From: an uncultured Candidatus Saccharibacteria bacterium
GTDB lineage: Bacteria > Patescibacteria > Saccharimonadia > Saccharimonadales > CAMLKC01
Direction: 5' to 3'
DNA: 14,025 bases
NCBI GenBank assembly: GCA_946480595.1
Contig: CAMLKC010000023.1
Span: 1-14,025 of the forward strand
Notes under the pieces: generated by a model
The model's database searches: none
Told to the model about the DNA's origin: nothing
The model's input: the letters and a program-made list of their open reading frames with translations, nothing else
Part shown: positions 1 to 8,504 of the stretch, piece by piece
How positions within the stretch are numbered: position 1 is the first letter of the stretch
How the letters are laid out: each line of letters starts with the position of its first letter
Made by a program: the position numbers and the translations under genes

Positions 1-251
1 ATTAACGTCAAAGCGCTGAAAGAAAAAGTTCATGCGTATGCTGCAAAGTTCCAGGAAGACAAGGATATGAACGGTAACTTTGACGAACTCTACGCGCAGC
101 TAAAGGCTGAAGTAATGACAATTGACGAAGTAAAACGCAAAGCGATTGAAAAGCAGGCCAAAGCCGAGGCGGAAAAACAGCGCCAAGCCGAAGAGGCAGA
201 AAAAGCCGCCGAAGCAGAGAAAACACCTGAAAAGCCGGAGGAGAAAAAGTA

Positions 252-252
<1 letters not shown>
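1..252 (+). CDS. atpA: ATP synthase F1 subunit alpha, C-terminal fragment (partial, 5' end outside window)
   Basis: The reading frame is open from base 1 and ends at TAA 250-252, giving 83 visible residues. The first ~45 residues (VKALKEKVHAYAAKF...NFDELYAQLKAEV) fit the C-terminal helical bundle of F1 alpha, where a short helix pair precedes the end of the protein. The position directly before gamma also fits the usual alpha-gamma-beta-epsilon order. After that the chain continues into a charged tail of about 40 residues made almost only of Ala, Glu, Lys and Gln, ending TPEKPEEKK. Most alpha subunits end near the helical bundle, so this is an extension, probably a solvent-exposed helix. The stop overlaps the gamma start by one base (TAATG), which implies translational coupling. 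Nucleotide-binding parts lie upstream of the window, so identity rests on the C-terminus and operon position. Confidence 0.75.
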
Positions 253-2569
<2,317 letters not shown>

Positions 2570-2570
2570 T

Positions 2571-2882
2571 ATGGCAGACGAAACAGTACAACCGAGTGCA
2601 ACCGAGGCCGAGCCGGCAGCGCAGACACCGAATGGCAAGCCGGTAATGGCAGTAAAAGTCTATGCGCCGTTTAAGGTGTATTTTGAGGGCGAGGCCTATA
2701 GTGTGAGCGCCGTGAACGACGTTGGTCCATTTGACATCCTGCCGCGCCATCATAATTTTTTGTGTATGCTTGTTCCCTGCACGCTAAGTATAGAAACACC
2801 GGCAGGGCAAAAAACGGTCAAGATTCACCGTGCGCTGATGCACGTCAAGGCCGACCGGGTGGTCGTGTTCGTTGACGTTTAG
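2571..2882 (+). CDS. atpC: ATP synthase F1 subunit epsilon, short form with beta-sandwich only
   Basis: Rotor-stalk subunit linking gamma to the c-ring. The 103-aa chain has a low-complexity N-terminus (about 25 residues), then the typical N-terminal beta-sandwich. The hallmark G-x-F-x-I-L-P-x-H-x-x-F-L-x-x-L is seen as GPFDILPRHHNFLCML, followed by a closing hairpin with HVKADRVVVFVD. The protein stops there. The C-terminal two-helix domain that in most bacteria acts as an inhibitory arm (total about 135 aa) is absent. The start lies one base after the beta stop, so it belongs to the same transcript. The TAG stop (2880-2882) overlaps the TAA stop of the convergent gene on the minus strand, leaving no room for an ordinary intergenic terminator. 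Confidence 0.85.
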   Translation: MADETVQPSATEAEPAAQTPNGKPVMAVKVYAPFKVYFEGEAYSVSAVNDVGPFDILPRHHNFLCMLVPCTLSIETPAGQKTVKIHRALMHVKADRVVVFVDV

Positions 2883-3883
2883 TTGCTGACAAAATAGTCG
2901 AATGCGAATGTCTGGTTGGTTGGTGCCGGTGCGGCGGTACAAATATTGAAGTTACTGTTCGTGCGGGTAACGTAGTACTGCGTCTGACCGGCAGAAGCAC
3001 CTACGGGGCTGACGATAACGTGCGGCTGCTTGCTGAACGCCTGGCTGAAGTTGATCTGTGCAAAGCATCCGGCTGTCGTGCCGCTTCCTGTACTGATGTT
3101 AATTGTTCCGGAGGTATCCGACCCGTTAACCGATGCCGAGCCACCACGGCCGAGTACGGTCGCATTAATCTCACGACTTGGCGATGGACCAGTGAAGCCG
3201 ATATGGTTAGGCACTTGCAGCGTTGCGTTGCCGCTAAGAATAAGGTTGGTCACGGTAATTTGTGACGCGGTCAGTGCTCCGCCGAACGGAGCCGCGCCGG
3301 CGACGTTCAGGTCACGCAAGGTAGTACTGCCTTGAATAGCGGCGTTGGTCGCTACCTGCAGGCTATTGATCTGTGTTGCGCCAAGGTTGGTAGCGCCAGA
3401 GATCGTCAGGCTTGGACCCTGAATGCTGCCGCCGGTCTGAAAATTACCAGCCACATTCAGATTGCCGCGCGTGAGCGTCTGACCTTCTATGATCGTATTA
3501 CCTTTAATGGTCAGCGTCTGCGAGGTGCTGCCGACAGACGCGTCGGTATTCGCCAGGTCTTTTAGCGCTTCCTGGCTAAGATCCTGTGAATTAAGACTGG
3601 ACTCAGGCGACGCCTTCTGGCTATTCAGGTAGTTCACTATTGTGACTGCCCCTGCAACGACGATCAGCAAAAAGAAAATCAAAAAATAGAGGTTAACTTT
3701 GCGGAAGAACTTTTTAATGGGCGAGATTTTTTTCTCGGCAGGTTCTTCCATCGCCTCTGCGGCGTCGTGTTCCGCCTGCTCTTTTTCAAGATCGTCCGGG
3801 GTCCGACTCAGCGCATCGACAGGAGCCTGCTCATCTTTGGGCGGCTGGTTCTCGGTACCGGGAGTGTTTTTGTCAGAATCCAT
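2879..3883 (-). CDS. Membrane-anchored surface protein with a tail-fibre-like repeat stalk
   Basis: A 334-aa type II membrane protein of no named family I can recognise. Residues 1-60 are hydrophilic and acidic, ending in a basic patch (KKFFRK), so the N-terminus should be cytoplasmic. Residues 65-85 form one transmembrane helix. The rest is predicted outside. Residues 120-225 hold degenerate short repeats rich in T, G, N and L (LTIKGNT, LNVAGNF, LTISGAT, LNVAGAA, LILSGNA), as in beta-helix or trimeric fibre stalks. Residues 270-334 form a compact head with two cysteines (273, 315) and a PHVIVSPVG...YYVTRTNSNF...FDYFVSN pattern, similar to receptor-binding heads of phage tail fibres and H-type-lectin-like folds. 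A contact or adhesion role is my inference. It converges on atpC with overlapping stops. No clear Shine-Dalgarno is seen. Confidence 0.8.
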   Translation of the reverse strand: MDSDKNTPGTENQPPKDEQAPVDALSRTPDDLEKEQAEHDAAEAMEEPAEKKISPIKKFFRKVNLYFLIFFLLIVVAGAVTIVNYLNSQKASPESSLNSQDLSQEALKDLANTDASVGSTSQTLTIKGNTIIEGQTLTRGNLNVAGNFQTGGSIQGPSLTISGATNLGATQINSLQVATNAAIQGSTTLRDLNVAGAAPFGGALTASQITVTNLILSGNATLQVPNHIGFTGPSPSREINATVLGRGGSASVNGSDTSGTINISTGSGTTAGCFAQINFSQAFSKQPHVIVSPVGASAGQTQYYVTRTNSNFNICTAAPAPTNQTFAFDYFVSN

Positions 3884-3920
3884 GTGTGTTGTATTTTATG
3901 GTTATGTTTAGCTCTAGCTT

Positions 3921-3926
3921 ACTATA
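3921..3926 (-). promoter_or_regulatory. Candidate -10 box for the minus-strand surface protein
   Basis: Read on the minus strand this is TATAGT, 37 bases before the ATG at 3883. No convincing -35 box lies at the right distance, so the call is weak. Confidence 0.28.
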
Positions 3927-3945
3927 CTTGCCGGGCGAACGCTAG

Positions 3946-3974
3946 TTGTGTTTTTAAGTGGTATACGCGATAAT
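3946..3974 (+). promoter_or_regulatory. Candidate promoter for the 248-aa WxL-like protein
   Basis: TTGTGT (3946-3951) and GATAAT (3969-3974) are separated by 17 bases. Transcription would begin near 3981, about 10 bases before ATG 3991. This is the main reason for choosing 3991 over the upstream in-frame GTG (3958) and ATG (3973), which lie within the promoter. Confidence 0.45.
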
Positions 3975-3990
3975 GCTAGGTATAAAGCTT

Positions 3991-4737
3991 ATGCGAAAAC
4001 GAGAGCTGTGGAGATGTCTGAAACTGGTGCTGCTAATGGTGGCCATTGTTGGCTGTGCGGCGCCCGCGGCGATGGCTGAGACCTCTAGTTCGGCCAACTA
4101 CCAAGTGACGGGGACTGATTTTAACGCTGTTTCCGACGCGAAAACCTGCTCCAGCCAATACTGCGCCAAGGCGTCTATTGGCGACATGACGGCAAATACC
4201 GGCAAGAGCCCCACAAGTACTGCGCGCTTTGGCTCGATCTCTTCTACGGATAGCAATCCGCTGCTTGAAGTCATTGTCGATACGGGCATCTCTAACTTGG
4301 GCACCTTGACGACCGAGAGTACGGCATATAAAACCATGACCGTTCGCGTTCGTAGTTACCAGAGCGATGGCTACACACTGCAGCTAGTTGGCAACCCGCC
4401 AAAGTATGGCGGCCATACGCTTGCTACTCCAAGCACGCCAACTTCAGCGGTACCCGGTACAGAACAGTTCGGCATCAACGCGACGGCCAACACTACGCCA
4501 AATGTTGGCGCCGATCCAGTGCAGGTTCCGTCGAGCCAAACGAGTTTTGGGCAGGTAAACGATAATTATAAGATGCAAAACAAGTTCATGTATATAAGTG
4601 GTGACGAAATTGGGCGTAGCGAGTCAGAGTCTGGGCGCACCGATTACACCATCAGCATGATCGTCAATATCGCCAACTCAACGCCAGCAGGGCATTATAC
4701 CGGTGATTTTTCTGCTGTCGTTATTCCGGTTTACTAG
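3991..4737 (+). CDS. Secreted WxL-like surface protein, short form (paralog A)
   Basis: 248 aa. The signal sequence is MRKRELWRCLKLVLLMVAIVGCAAPAAMA. It could be cut after AMA (residue 29), but IVGC at 19-22 also satisfies a lipobox, so a lipid anchor on Cys22 is possible. The mature part is nearly all one C-terminal module shared with the proteins at 5483, 7374 and 10642. Its features are L-G-T-L, then DGYTLQLVG (127-134), GTEQFGINATANTTPNVG (156-173), YISGDE, and the closing TPAGHYTGDFSAVVIPVY. The segment GYTLQLVG occupies the place of the GW-x-L motif in WxL wall-binding domains, and the closing segment matches the YxxxLTWxL position. It lacks the N-terminal cysteine-loop domain of the longer paralogs but has its own C-x4-C pair (53, 58). 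Its TAG interlocks with the stop of the convergent gene. Wall association is inferred. Confidence 0.75.
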   Translation: MRKRELWRCLKLVLLMVAIVGCAAPAAMAETSSSANYQVTGTDFNAVSDAKTCSSQYCAKASIGDMTANTGKSPTSTARFGSISSTDSNPLLEVIVDTGISNLGTLTTESTAYKTMTVRVRSYQSDGYTLQLVGNPPKYGGHTLATPSTPTSAVPGTEQFGINATANTTPNVGADPVQVPSSQTSFGQVNDNYKMQNKFMYISGDEIGRSESESGRTDYTISMIVNIANSTPAGHYTGDFSAVVIPVY

Positions 4738-5300
4738 TTAAGGACTTTCTTAGCGAACTTTACCGCGTCGTCGAGTGTATTGTTTTGGGGAGTTCCACCC
4801 ACGCCATAGCTCAGTTTAATCCACTGACGGCCGTCCAGGATATTTAGCTGACCAAGTTCTTTATTGAAGTAAGCGCTGTCGCCCAAGTTTTTAACTGGTT
4901 CTGTATTTTCACTTGGCTTATTGGCTGTAAAGTCGGCTTTGTTCAACTCTACACCCTTGGTGTTAAGGCCGCTGCGTACGGCAATCGCTATTAACTTCAG
5001 GCTACCTTTAGTAGGATTACTGTCGGTATAGCTACACTTGCTCGTGGCTGTGTCGTCGGTGATAACAGGCTCCGGTGTGTCGATGCTAATTACCTTATCT
5101 CCCAATAGATCCTGTGCTTCGGCGGGGGTGAATAGGTCACAAGCTTTGACGGCCGAGTAAACGTCTTTTGGCATATTGTAGAGGAATAATAAGGCCGTTG
5201 TGGCAATTACTACGACGCCTAAGGCAATCCATGTGCTAGTGATGATCTTTTTTCTATGAGATGTGATGAAGTCTTCTGCAATTGAGATGTAATGATTCAT
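4734..5300 (-). CDS. Membrane-anchored DUF3558-like protein
   Basis: 188 aa. A short cytoplasmic N-terminus with a basic cluster (HRKK) leads into a transmembrane helix at about 22-42. An extracytoplasmic domain follows. It opens with ACDLFTPAEAQDLLGDKV (53-70), the usual opening of DUF3558 proteins in Actinobacteria (Cys, Leu, T-P-x-E-A, x-x-LLG). The domain has a second cysteine at 89 and then GDSAYFNKELGQLNILDGRQWIKLSYG, matching the family's GD-x-AYW...L-x-V-L-x-G-x-x-W pattern. The two cysteines probably form a disulfide. Family function is unknown, and here it is anchored by a helix instead of a lipid. Its TAG (complement of 4734-4736) overlaps the stop of the plus-strand WxL-like gene. 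It starts divergently from the large secreted protein at 5483. Confidence 0.75.
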   Translation of the reverse strand: MNHYISIAEDFITSHRKKIITSTWIALGVVVIATTALLFLYNMPKDVYSAVKACDLFTPAEAQDLLGDKVISIDTPEPVITDDTATSKCSYTDSNPTKGSLKLIAIAVRSGLNTKGVELNKADFTANKPSENTEPVKNLGDSAYFNKELGQLNILDGRQWIKLSYGVGGTPQNNTLDDAVKFAKKVLN

Positions 5301-5310
5301 GATGCTTTTT

Positions 5311-5349
5311 AGTATAACAGCACAATATGCGAGCGGTTAACGGTGTCAA
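5311..5349 (-). promoter_or_regulatory. Candidate promoter(s) for the DUF3558-like gene
   Basis: On the minus strand TTGACA (5349-5344) is followed after 16 bases by TATTGT. A second option just downstream is an extended -10, TGTTATACT, ending at 5311. The latter would start transcription only about 4 bases before ATG 5300. I cannot tell which is used. Confidence 0.38.
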
Positions 5350-5380
5350 AAAATGTAAACGTACAGAATATTAAAAATGT

Positions 5381-5389
5381 TGTGGATAA
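5381..5389 (-). promoter_or_regulatory. Perfect DnaA-box 9-mer (TTATCCACA on the minus strand)
   Basis: TGTGGATAA on the plus strand is the exact complement of the strong E. coli-type DnaA box. It lies in an AT-rich stretch, 4 bases upstream of the -35 box of the next gene. A single exact 9-mer in 14 kb could also arise by chance. Confidence 0.35.
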
Positions 5390-5393
5390 CTCA

Positions 5394-5423
5394 TTGCACG
5401 AATGATACTGCTAATGGTACAAT
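5394..5423 (+). promoter_or_regulatory. Promoter of the 595-aa secreted protein
   Basis: TTGCAC (5394-5399), an 18-base spacer and TACAAT (5418-5423) preceded by TGG, an extended -10. The start site would be near 5430, giving a leader of about 53 bases. The leader holds a short hairpin (ACCC 5432-5435 with GGGT 5444-5447) and the Shine-Dalgarno AGGAG at 5467-5471. Confidence 0.58.
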
Positions 5424-5482
5424 GCGCACATACCCCCGTAAAAGGGTTGAAATATAAAACAAAAACAGGAGATATACAAAAA

Positions 5483-7270
5483 ATGTATACACTCAAATCA
5501 ATTGTTCGACGTGGCACGTCGTTCGCTGCTATACTCGCTATAGTAGCGGCCAGCGTTTTGCCAGCGACGTCGGTATTCGCGGATGACCTCAACCCGCTAA
5601 CCGACCGTAGCTTGACGCTGTCAAGCGGCTCTCCGGGATGGAGCTATACAGACGGCTCGGGTAACAGCACCTACGCACCACCAAACAGCGGTGCGAACGG
5701 TCAAAAAACAGGTAACACTTTTGGCTTCAAGGTCAGCAGCAGTGCGACCGTAAAAGCCTTTTCGTTCCAGTACTGTACGACATCTGCCGGTAACTGTATG
5801 GGACCTGGCGATAACTTATGTGCTTCTGGAACCACTGGTGGTGGGGACTGTGTGCGCCAAACCAATGCTGAAGGACTAGCAGCCTCTCCAAAGACGAGCG
5901 ACCTTGAGGTTATTGCGCCCAGTGCTTCTCAAGGAACGATGGGAACATACGTCACTGACACAAGCGCCACTACGAACCCAAATGGTATCCCAGCATCTGT
6001 TCCTGCGGCGAACTCCACAGGCAACAACTTCCTGGTGTACTACAACAACGCTGGTACATGGACTGAAAGTGCTCCAGCCGGTGGTTGGCAGATGAGTGTT
6101 ATCGAGAACCAGAGTTACCTTGGTGCTCCTGGCGATGAAGGTGACGGTCGTACCACGGCTAAAGCCAACTATATTGTACTTACAAACTCAACTGGTCAAA
6201 CATTTACAGCAGGCCAAGATGTCAGGATTGTCTTCTTCGGTACAGACACCAACTACATTACTAACCCTGGTAGCGATGCATTCTTCGTTAAGATCAACGA
6301 CTATAGCGACGATACCCTTACGAGCGGTATTCCTGACCAGACTAAGATCATCGACGGTGGTGTGACGGTCGCAAACGTTATGAACGAGTCGATTCAGATT
6401 CAGACAAAGGTCTTGGAAACCATGGACTTCTCTGTTGGTACTGTAGACCCTAACACGCTTGCAAGCGATACGACAGGTACCAGTGCCTTTGCAGTCGCCA
6501 CTGGCGGCCAAGTGCAACACAAGGTATGTGACAGAATTCTACCTAGCCTTGACCCTAGTCCAACGGCTCCAAAGAATGTGCTTAAGATGGGTAACGAAGA
6601 CGGTGAGTTCTCACTTGAGACAGACCATACTTACAGTACGCACTCGTATTGGCGCCTTAGCTCCAACTCTAGTGCCGGTGCCACTGTATATTACTCTGGC
6701 GTAACGCTCAGTAACACAGTAGGTGACGAAATTGACGCTATTGGTACTACTAGCCAAGCGCCAGCCCCTGGATCTGAACAATTCGGACTAGCTCTCGATA
6801 ACGGTGATAACATCGACCACACGAGCGCTAGTGGTCCAAACTGGACAGGCTTCCCTGTGGTTTACAACCAAGAGCGCACCCCTGGCTCGGTATTTGAAAA
6901 CGGTGAAGATAACGGCCTTACATCTCTTGATACGGCTGGTCTGACTACCGATGGTGTCATTGCCAACGGCAGCTGGCACTCTCCACAGCTCTCACCGCTT
7001 GCCCCTACGACAAACTACGGTAACGGCTCAGGACCTCTTAACTCAGAGTATGTGGTTGCATCTGGTGATCCAACTGATGATGCAGTCAACACGCAAAAAT
7101 TTGCCTTTGACCCTAACTCAAACCATGTCCCGGTTCCTGTAGCAACCGAAAGCTCAAGTGTCGTCGACTGTGTAACAGGCAAGCCTCGTTACATTGCGAA
7201 CATCGCCGCGACAACACCTGCTGGTATCTACACGACGAAGGTCAACTGGATCGCAGCTCCTCAGTACTAA
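5483..7270 (+). CDS. Large secreted WxL-like surface protein (paralog B)
   Basis: 595 aa from ATG 5483. The frame is open upstream to 5402, but that start lies inside the promoter, while 5483 has AGGAG 11 bases before it and begins a clean signal peptide (cleavage after VFA, residue 33). The mature protein opens with DRSLTLSSGS and a cysteine-rich beta domain (Cys98, 105, 113, 123), like the domains of the proteins at 7374 and 10642. A linker reading NESIQIQTKVLETMDFSVG, then PGSEQFGLAL and the closing segment TTPAGIYTTKVNWIAAPQY define the C-terminal WxL-like module. That closing segment is the one nearest to the WxL consensus YxxxLTWxLxxxP. The WxL position itself appears to read GATVYYSG. 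No membrane anchor or sorting signal is present. The gene has its own promoter and terminator, so it is probably a separately expressed, perhaps abundant, surface protein (inference). Confidence 0.82.
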   Translation: MYTLKSIVRRGTSFAAILAIVAASVLPATSVFADDLNPLTDRSLTLSSGSPGWSYTDGSGNSTYAPPNSGANGQKTGNTFGFKVSSSATVKAFSFQYCTTSAGNCMGPGDNLCASGTTGGGDCVRQTNAEGLAASPKTSDLEVIAPSASQGTMGTYVTDTSATTNPNGIPASVPAANSTGNNFLVYYNNAGTWTESAPAGGWQMSVIENQSYLGAPGDEGDGRTTAKANYIVLTNSTGQTFTAGQDVRIVFFGTDTNYITNPGSDAFFVKINDYSDDTLTSGIPDQTKIIDGGVTVANVMNESIQIQTKVLETMDFSVGTVDPNTLASDTTGTSAFAVATGGQVQHKVCDRILPSLDPSPTAPKNVLKMGNEDGEFSLETDHTYSTHSYWRLSSNSSAGATVYYSGVTLSNTVGDEIDAIGTTSQAPAPGSEQFGLALDNGDNIDHTSASGPNWTGFPVVYNQERTPGSVFENGEDNGLTSLDTAGLTTDGVIANGSWHSPQLSPLAPTTNYGNGSGPLNSEYVVASGDPTDDAVNTQKFAFDPNSNHVPVPVATESSSVVDCVTGKPRYIANIAATTPAGIYTTKVNWIAAPQY

Positions 7271-7292
7271 ATCAATCTTTAGTCTAGGATTG

Positions 7293-7324
7293 AATAAGCC
7301 AATCTCGAAAGAGGTTGGCTTATT
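7293..7324 (+). terminator. Rho-independent terminator after the 595-aa protein
   Basis: A 10-bp perfect stem AATAAGCCAA/TTGGCTTATT is extended by a G-T pair and CTC/GAG, and closed by a GAAA tetraloop (7307-7310). The downstream tract TTATTTACTT is only moderately T-rich. It lies 23 bases after the stop and separates this gene from the next cluster. Confidence 0.75.
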
Positions 7325-7360
7325 TACTTGGTTGCACTACGCATAAAACCTATTCTCTAG

Positions 7361-7366
7361 TACAAT
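7361..7366 (+). promoter_or_regulatory. TACAAT -10 box giving a leaderless transcript
   Basis: TACAAT lies 7 bases before ATG 7374, so transcription would begin at or next to the start codon. No Shine-Dalgarno is present. The -35 region is weak: TTGCAC at 7332-7337 is 23 bases away, too far. Confidence 0.42.
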
Positions 7367-7373
7367 ATCGAGT

Positions 7374-8450
7374 ATGAGGCATCTGCTGATACGTTTTCAC
7401 GCCTTTATGTTTTCGTGGCGACATATGCTATCTGAGGAGGGGGTGGCCTTGCTTCTTATTCTCTTCGTGTTTGTAGCGCCAGCGGCTGCGGCAACGCGTC
7501 TACAGGAGCGTGGGCTGTATATGCAGAGTGGTGTGCCAGGGGCCACTACTTCCTACACAGTTTCGTTTCGCTATATGACACCGCAAGACGTTGGGTCGGT
7601 CGATCTGCTTTTCTGCAAGGATCCTATTCCGTACATGCCATGTGATGCGCCTGCGGGGTTAGATACCTCAGGTGCTGTGCTTAGTCACCAGTCGGGCGAG
7701 GCGGGATTCTCCATACTCAACAAGACCGCTAATCATATTGTGCTGACTCGGTTGCCGAGCATGATTTCAAGTGGCGACTTGTCTTCGTATACATTTGATA
7801 ATATCGTCAACCCGACAGACATTAATGAAGCGTTTTCTATCCGTTTAAGAACACATGGGACAACAGACGCGACTGGTGCACAAATTGATTTTGGATCCGT
7901 ACGCGGTCAAGTGACTCGAGGCATTACCCTTGAAACCCAGGTACCGCCTATGTTGGTGTTCTGTGTGGCTCAGCAAGTACAAGATAACTGTAGCAGTACG
8001 AACGATAATTTTTATACGGACATGGGTGAACTAAGCTCAAAAGAAACGCTTACAGCACAGTCGCAGATGGCCGTGGGGACTAATGCTAGCGGGGGATTTG
8101 CAATCACTGCCAATGGTATACCGATGAGTGCAGGCACTAGCGTGATTGATTCACCGTCGACGCCGACTGAGAGTAAGCAGGGTACTGACCAGTTTGGAAT
8201 AAACCTGGTGGCAAACAACACACCGGCAGTGGGAGAGGATCCTGAAGGCATATGGGCGAACGCAGTTGCATCACCAGACTATGGCATGCCGAACCACTAT
8301 AAGTATGTACCCGGTGATGTGGTGGCGTATTCACCGAATGTCAGTCTTATGAAAAAATTCACAGTTAGCTATATAGTTAACTCCAGTGATAATTTGCGAG
8401 CTGGTGTATATACTACAACGATTACGTACATAGCCAGTGGCCGTTTTTAG
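7374..8450 (+). CDS. Secreted WxL-like surface protein (paralog C)
   Basis: 358 aa. The signal region is unusual: a long basic/aromatic N-region (MRHLLIRFHAFMFSWRHM), two glutamates, then a hydrophobic core ending APAAAA at residue 40. In-frame ATGs at 7407 and 7425 are alternatives. The mature N-terminal domain shares with the protein at 10642 the pattern YTV-x-F, FC-x-D-(x)n-C-x-APAG (Cys81 and Cys90), I-x-NP and R-x-x-T-x-G-x-TDATGA. A second loop FCVAQQVQDNC comes at the domain boundary. The C-terminal WxL-like module shows GELSS, TNASGGFAITANG (WxL position reads FAI), GTDQFGINLVANNTPAVGEDP, YKYVPGD, and the end AGVYTTTITYIASGRF. It is the first gene of the five-gene cluster and is followed by a DUF916-like gene, the usual partner of WxL proteins. 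Confidence 0.8.
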   Translation: MRHLLIRFHAFMFSWRHMLSEEGVALLLILFVFVAPAAAATRLQERGLYMQSGVPGATTSYTVSFRYMTPQDVGSVDLLFCKDPIPYMPCDAPAGLDTSGAVLSHQSGEAGFSILNKTANHIVLTRLPSMISSGDLSSYTFDNIVNPTDINEAFSIRLRTHGTTDATGAQIDFGSVRGQVTRGITLETQVPPMLVFCVAQQVQDNCSSTNDNFYTDMGELSSKETLTAQSQMAVGTNASGGFAITANGIPMSAGTSVIDSPSTPTESKQGTDQFGINLVANNTPAVGEDPEGIWANAVASPDYGMPNHYKYVPGDVVAYSPNVSLMKKFTVSYIVNSSDNLRAGVYTTTITYIASGRF

Positions 8451-8451
8451 T

Positions 8452-8459
8452 GGTACAAT
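8452..8459 (+). promoter_or_regulatory. Extended -10 box before the first DUF916-like gene
   Basis: TGGTACAA(T) starts right after the TAG of the upstream gene; the -10 hexamer is 8454-8459. The 9-mer TGGTACAAT is identical to the -10 region at 5415-5423. No -35 box is clear. The start site would be near 8466, giving a leader of about 39 bases. Confidence 0.38.
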
Positions 8460-8504
8460 ACTGCTAATACTTAAACCAAAGTAAAGATGAGGGAAATTAG
8501 GGGA

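Noticed and set aside
3030..3335. Plus-strand open frames inside the minus-strand surface protein
   Set aside because: No ribosome-binding site or recognisable protein, and the minus-strand gene has a coherent domain layout.
5402..5482. Upstream ATG extension of the 595-aa protein
   Set aside because: The segment contains the -10 box and the leader, and the extra residues would mask a clean signal peptide.
5404..8468. Shared 11-mer ATACTGCTAAT near two promoters (5404-5414 and 8458-8468)
   Set aside because: It sits upstream of the -10 box in one case and downstream in the other, so a common regulatory role is unlikely.
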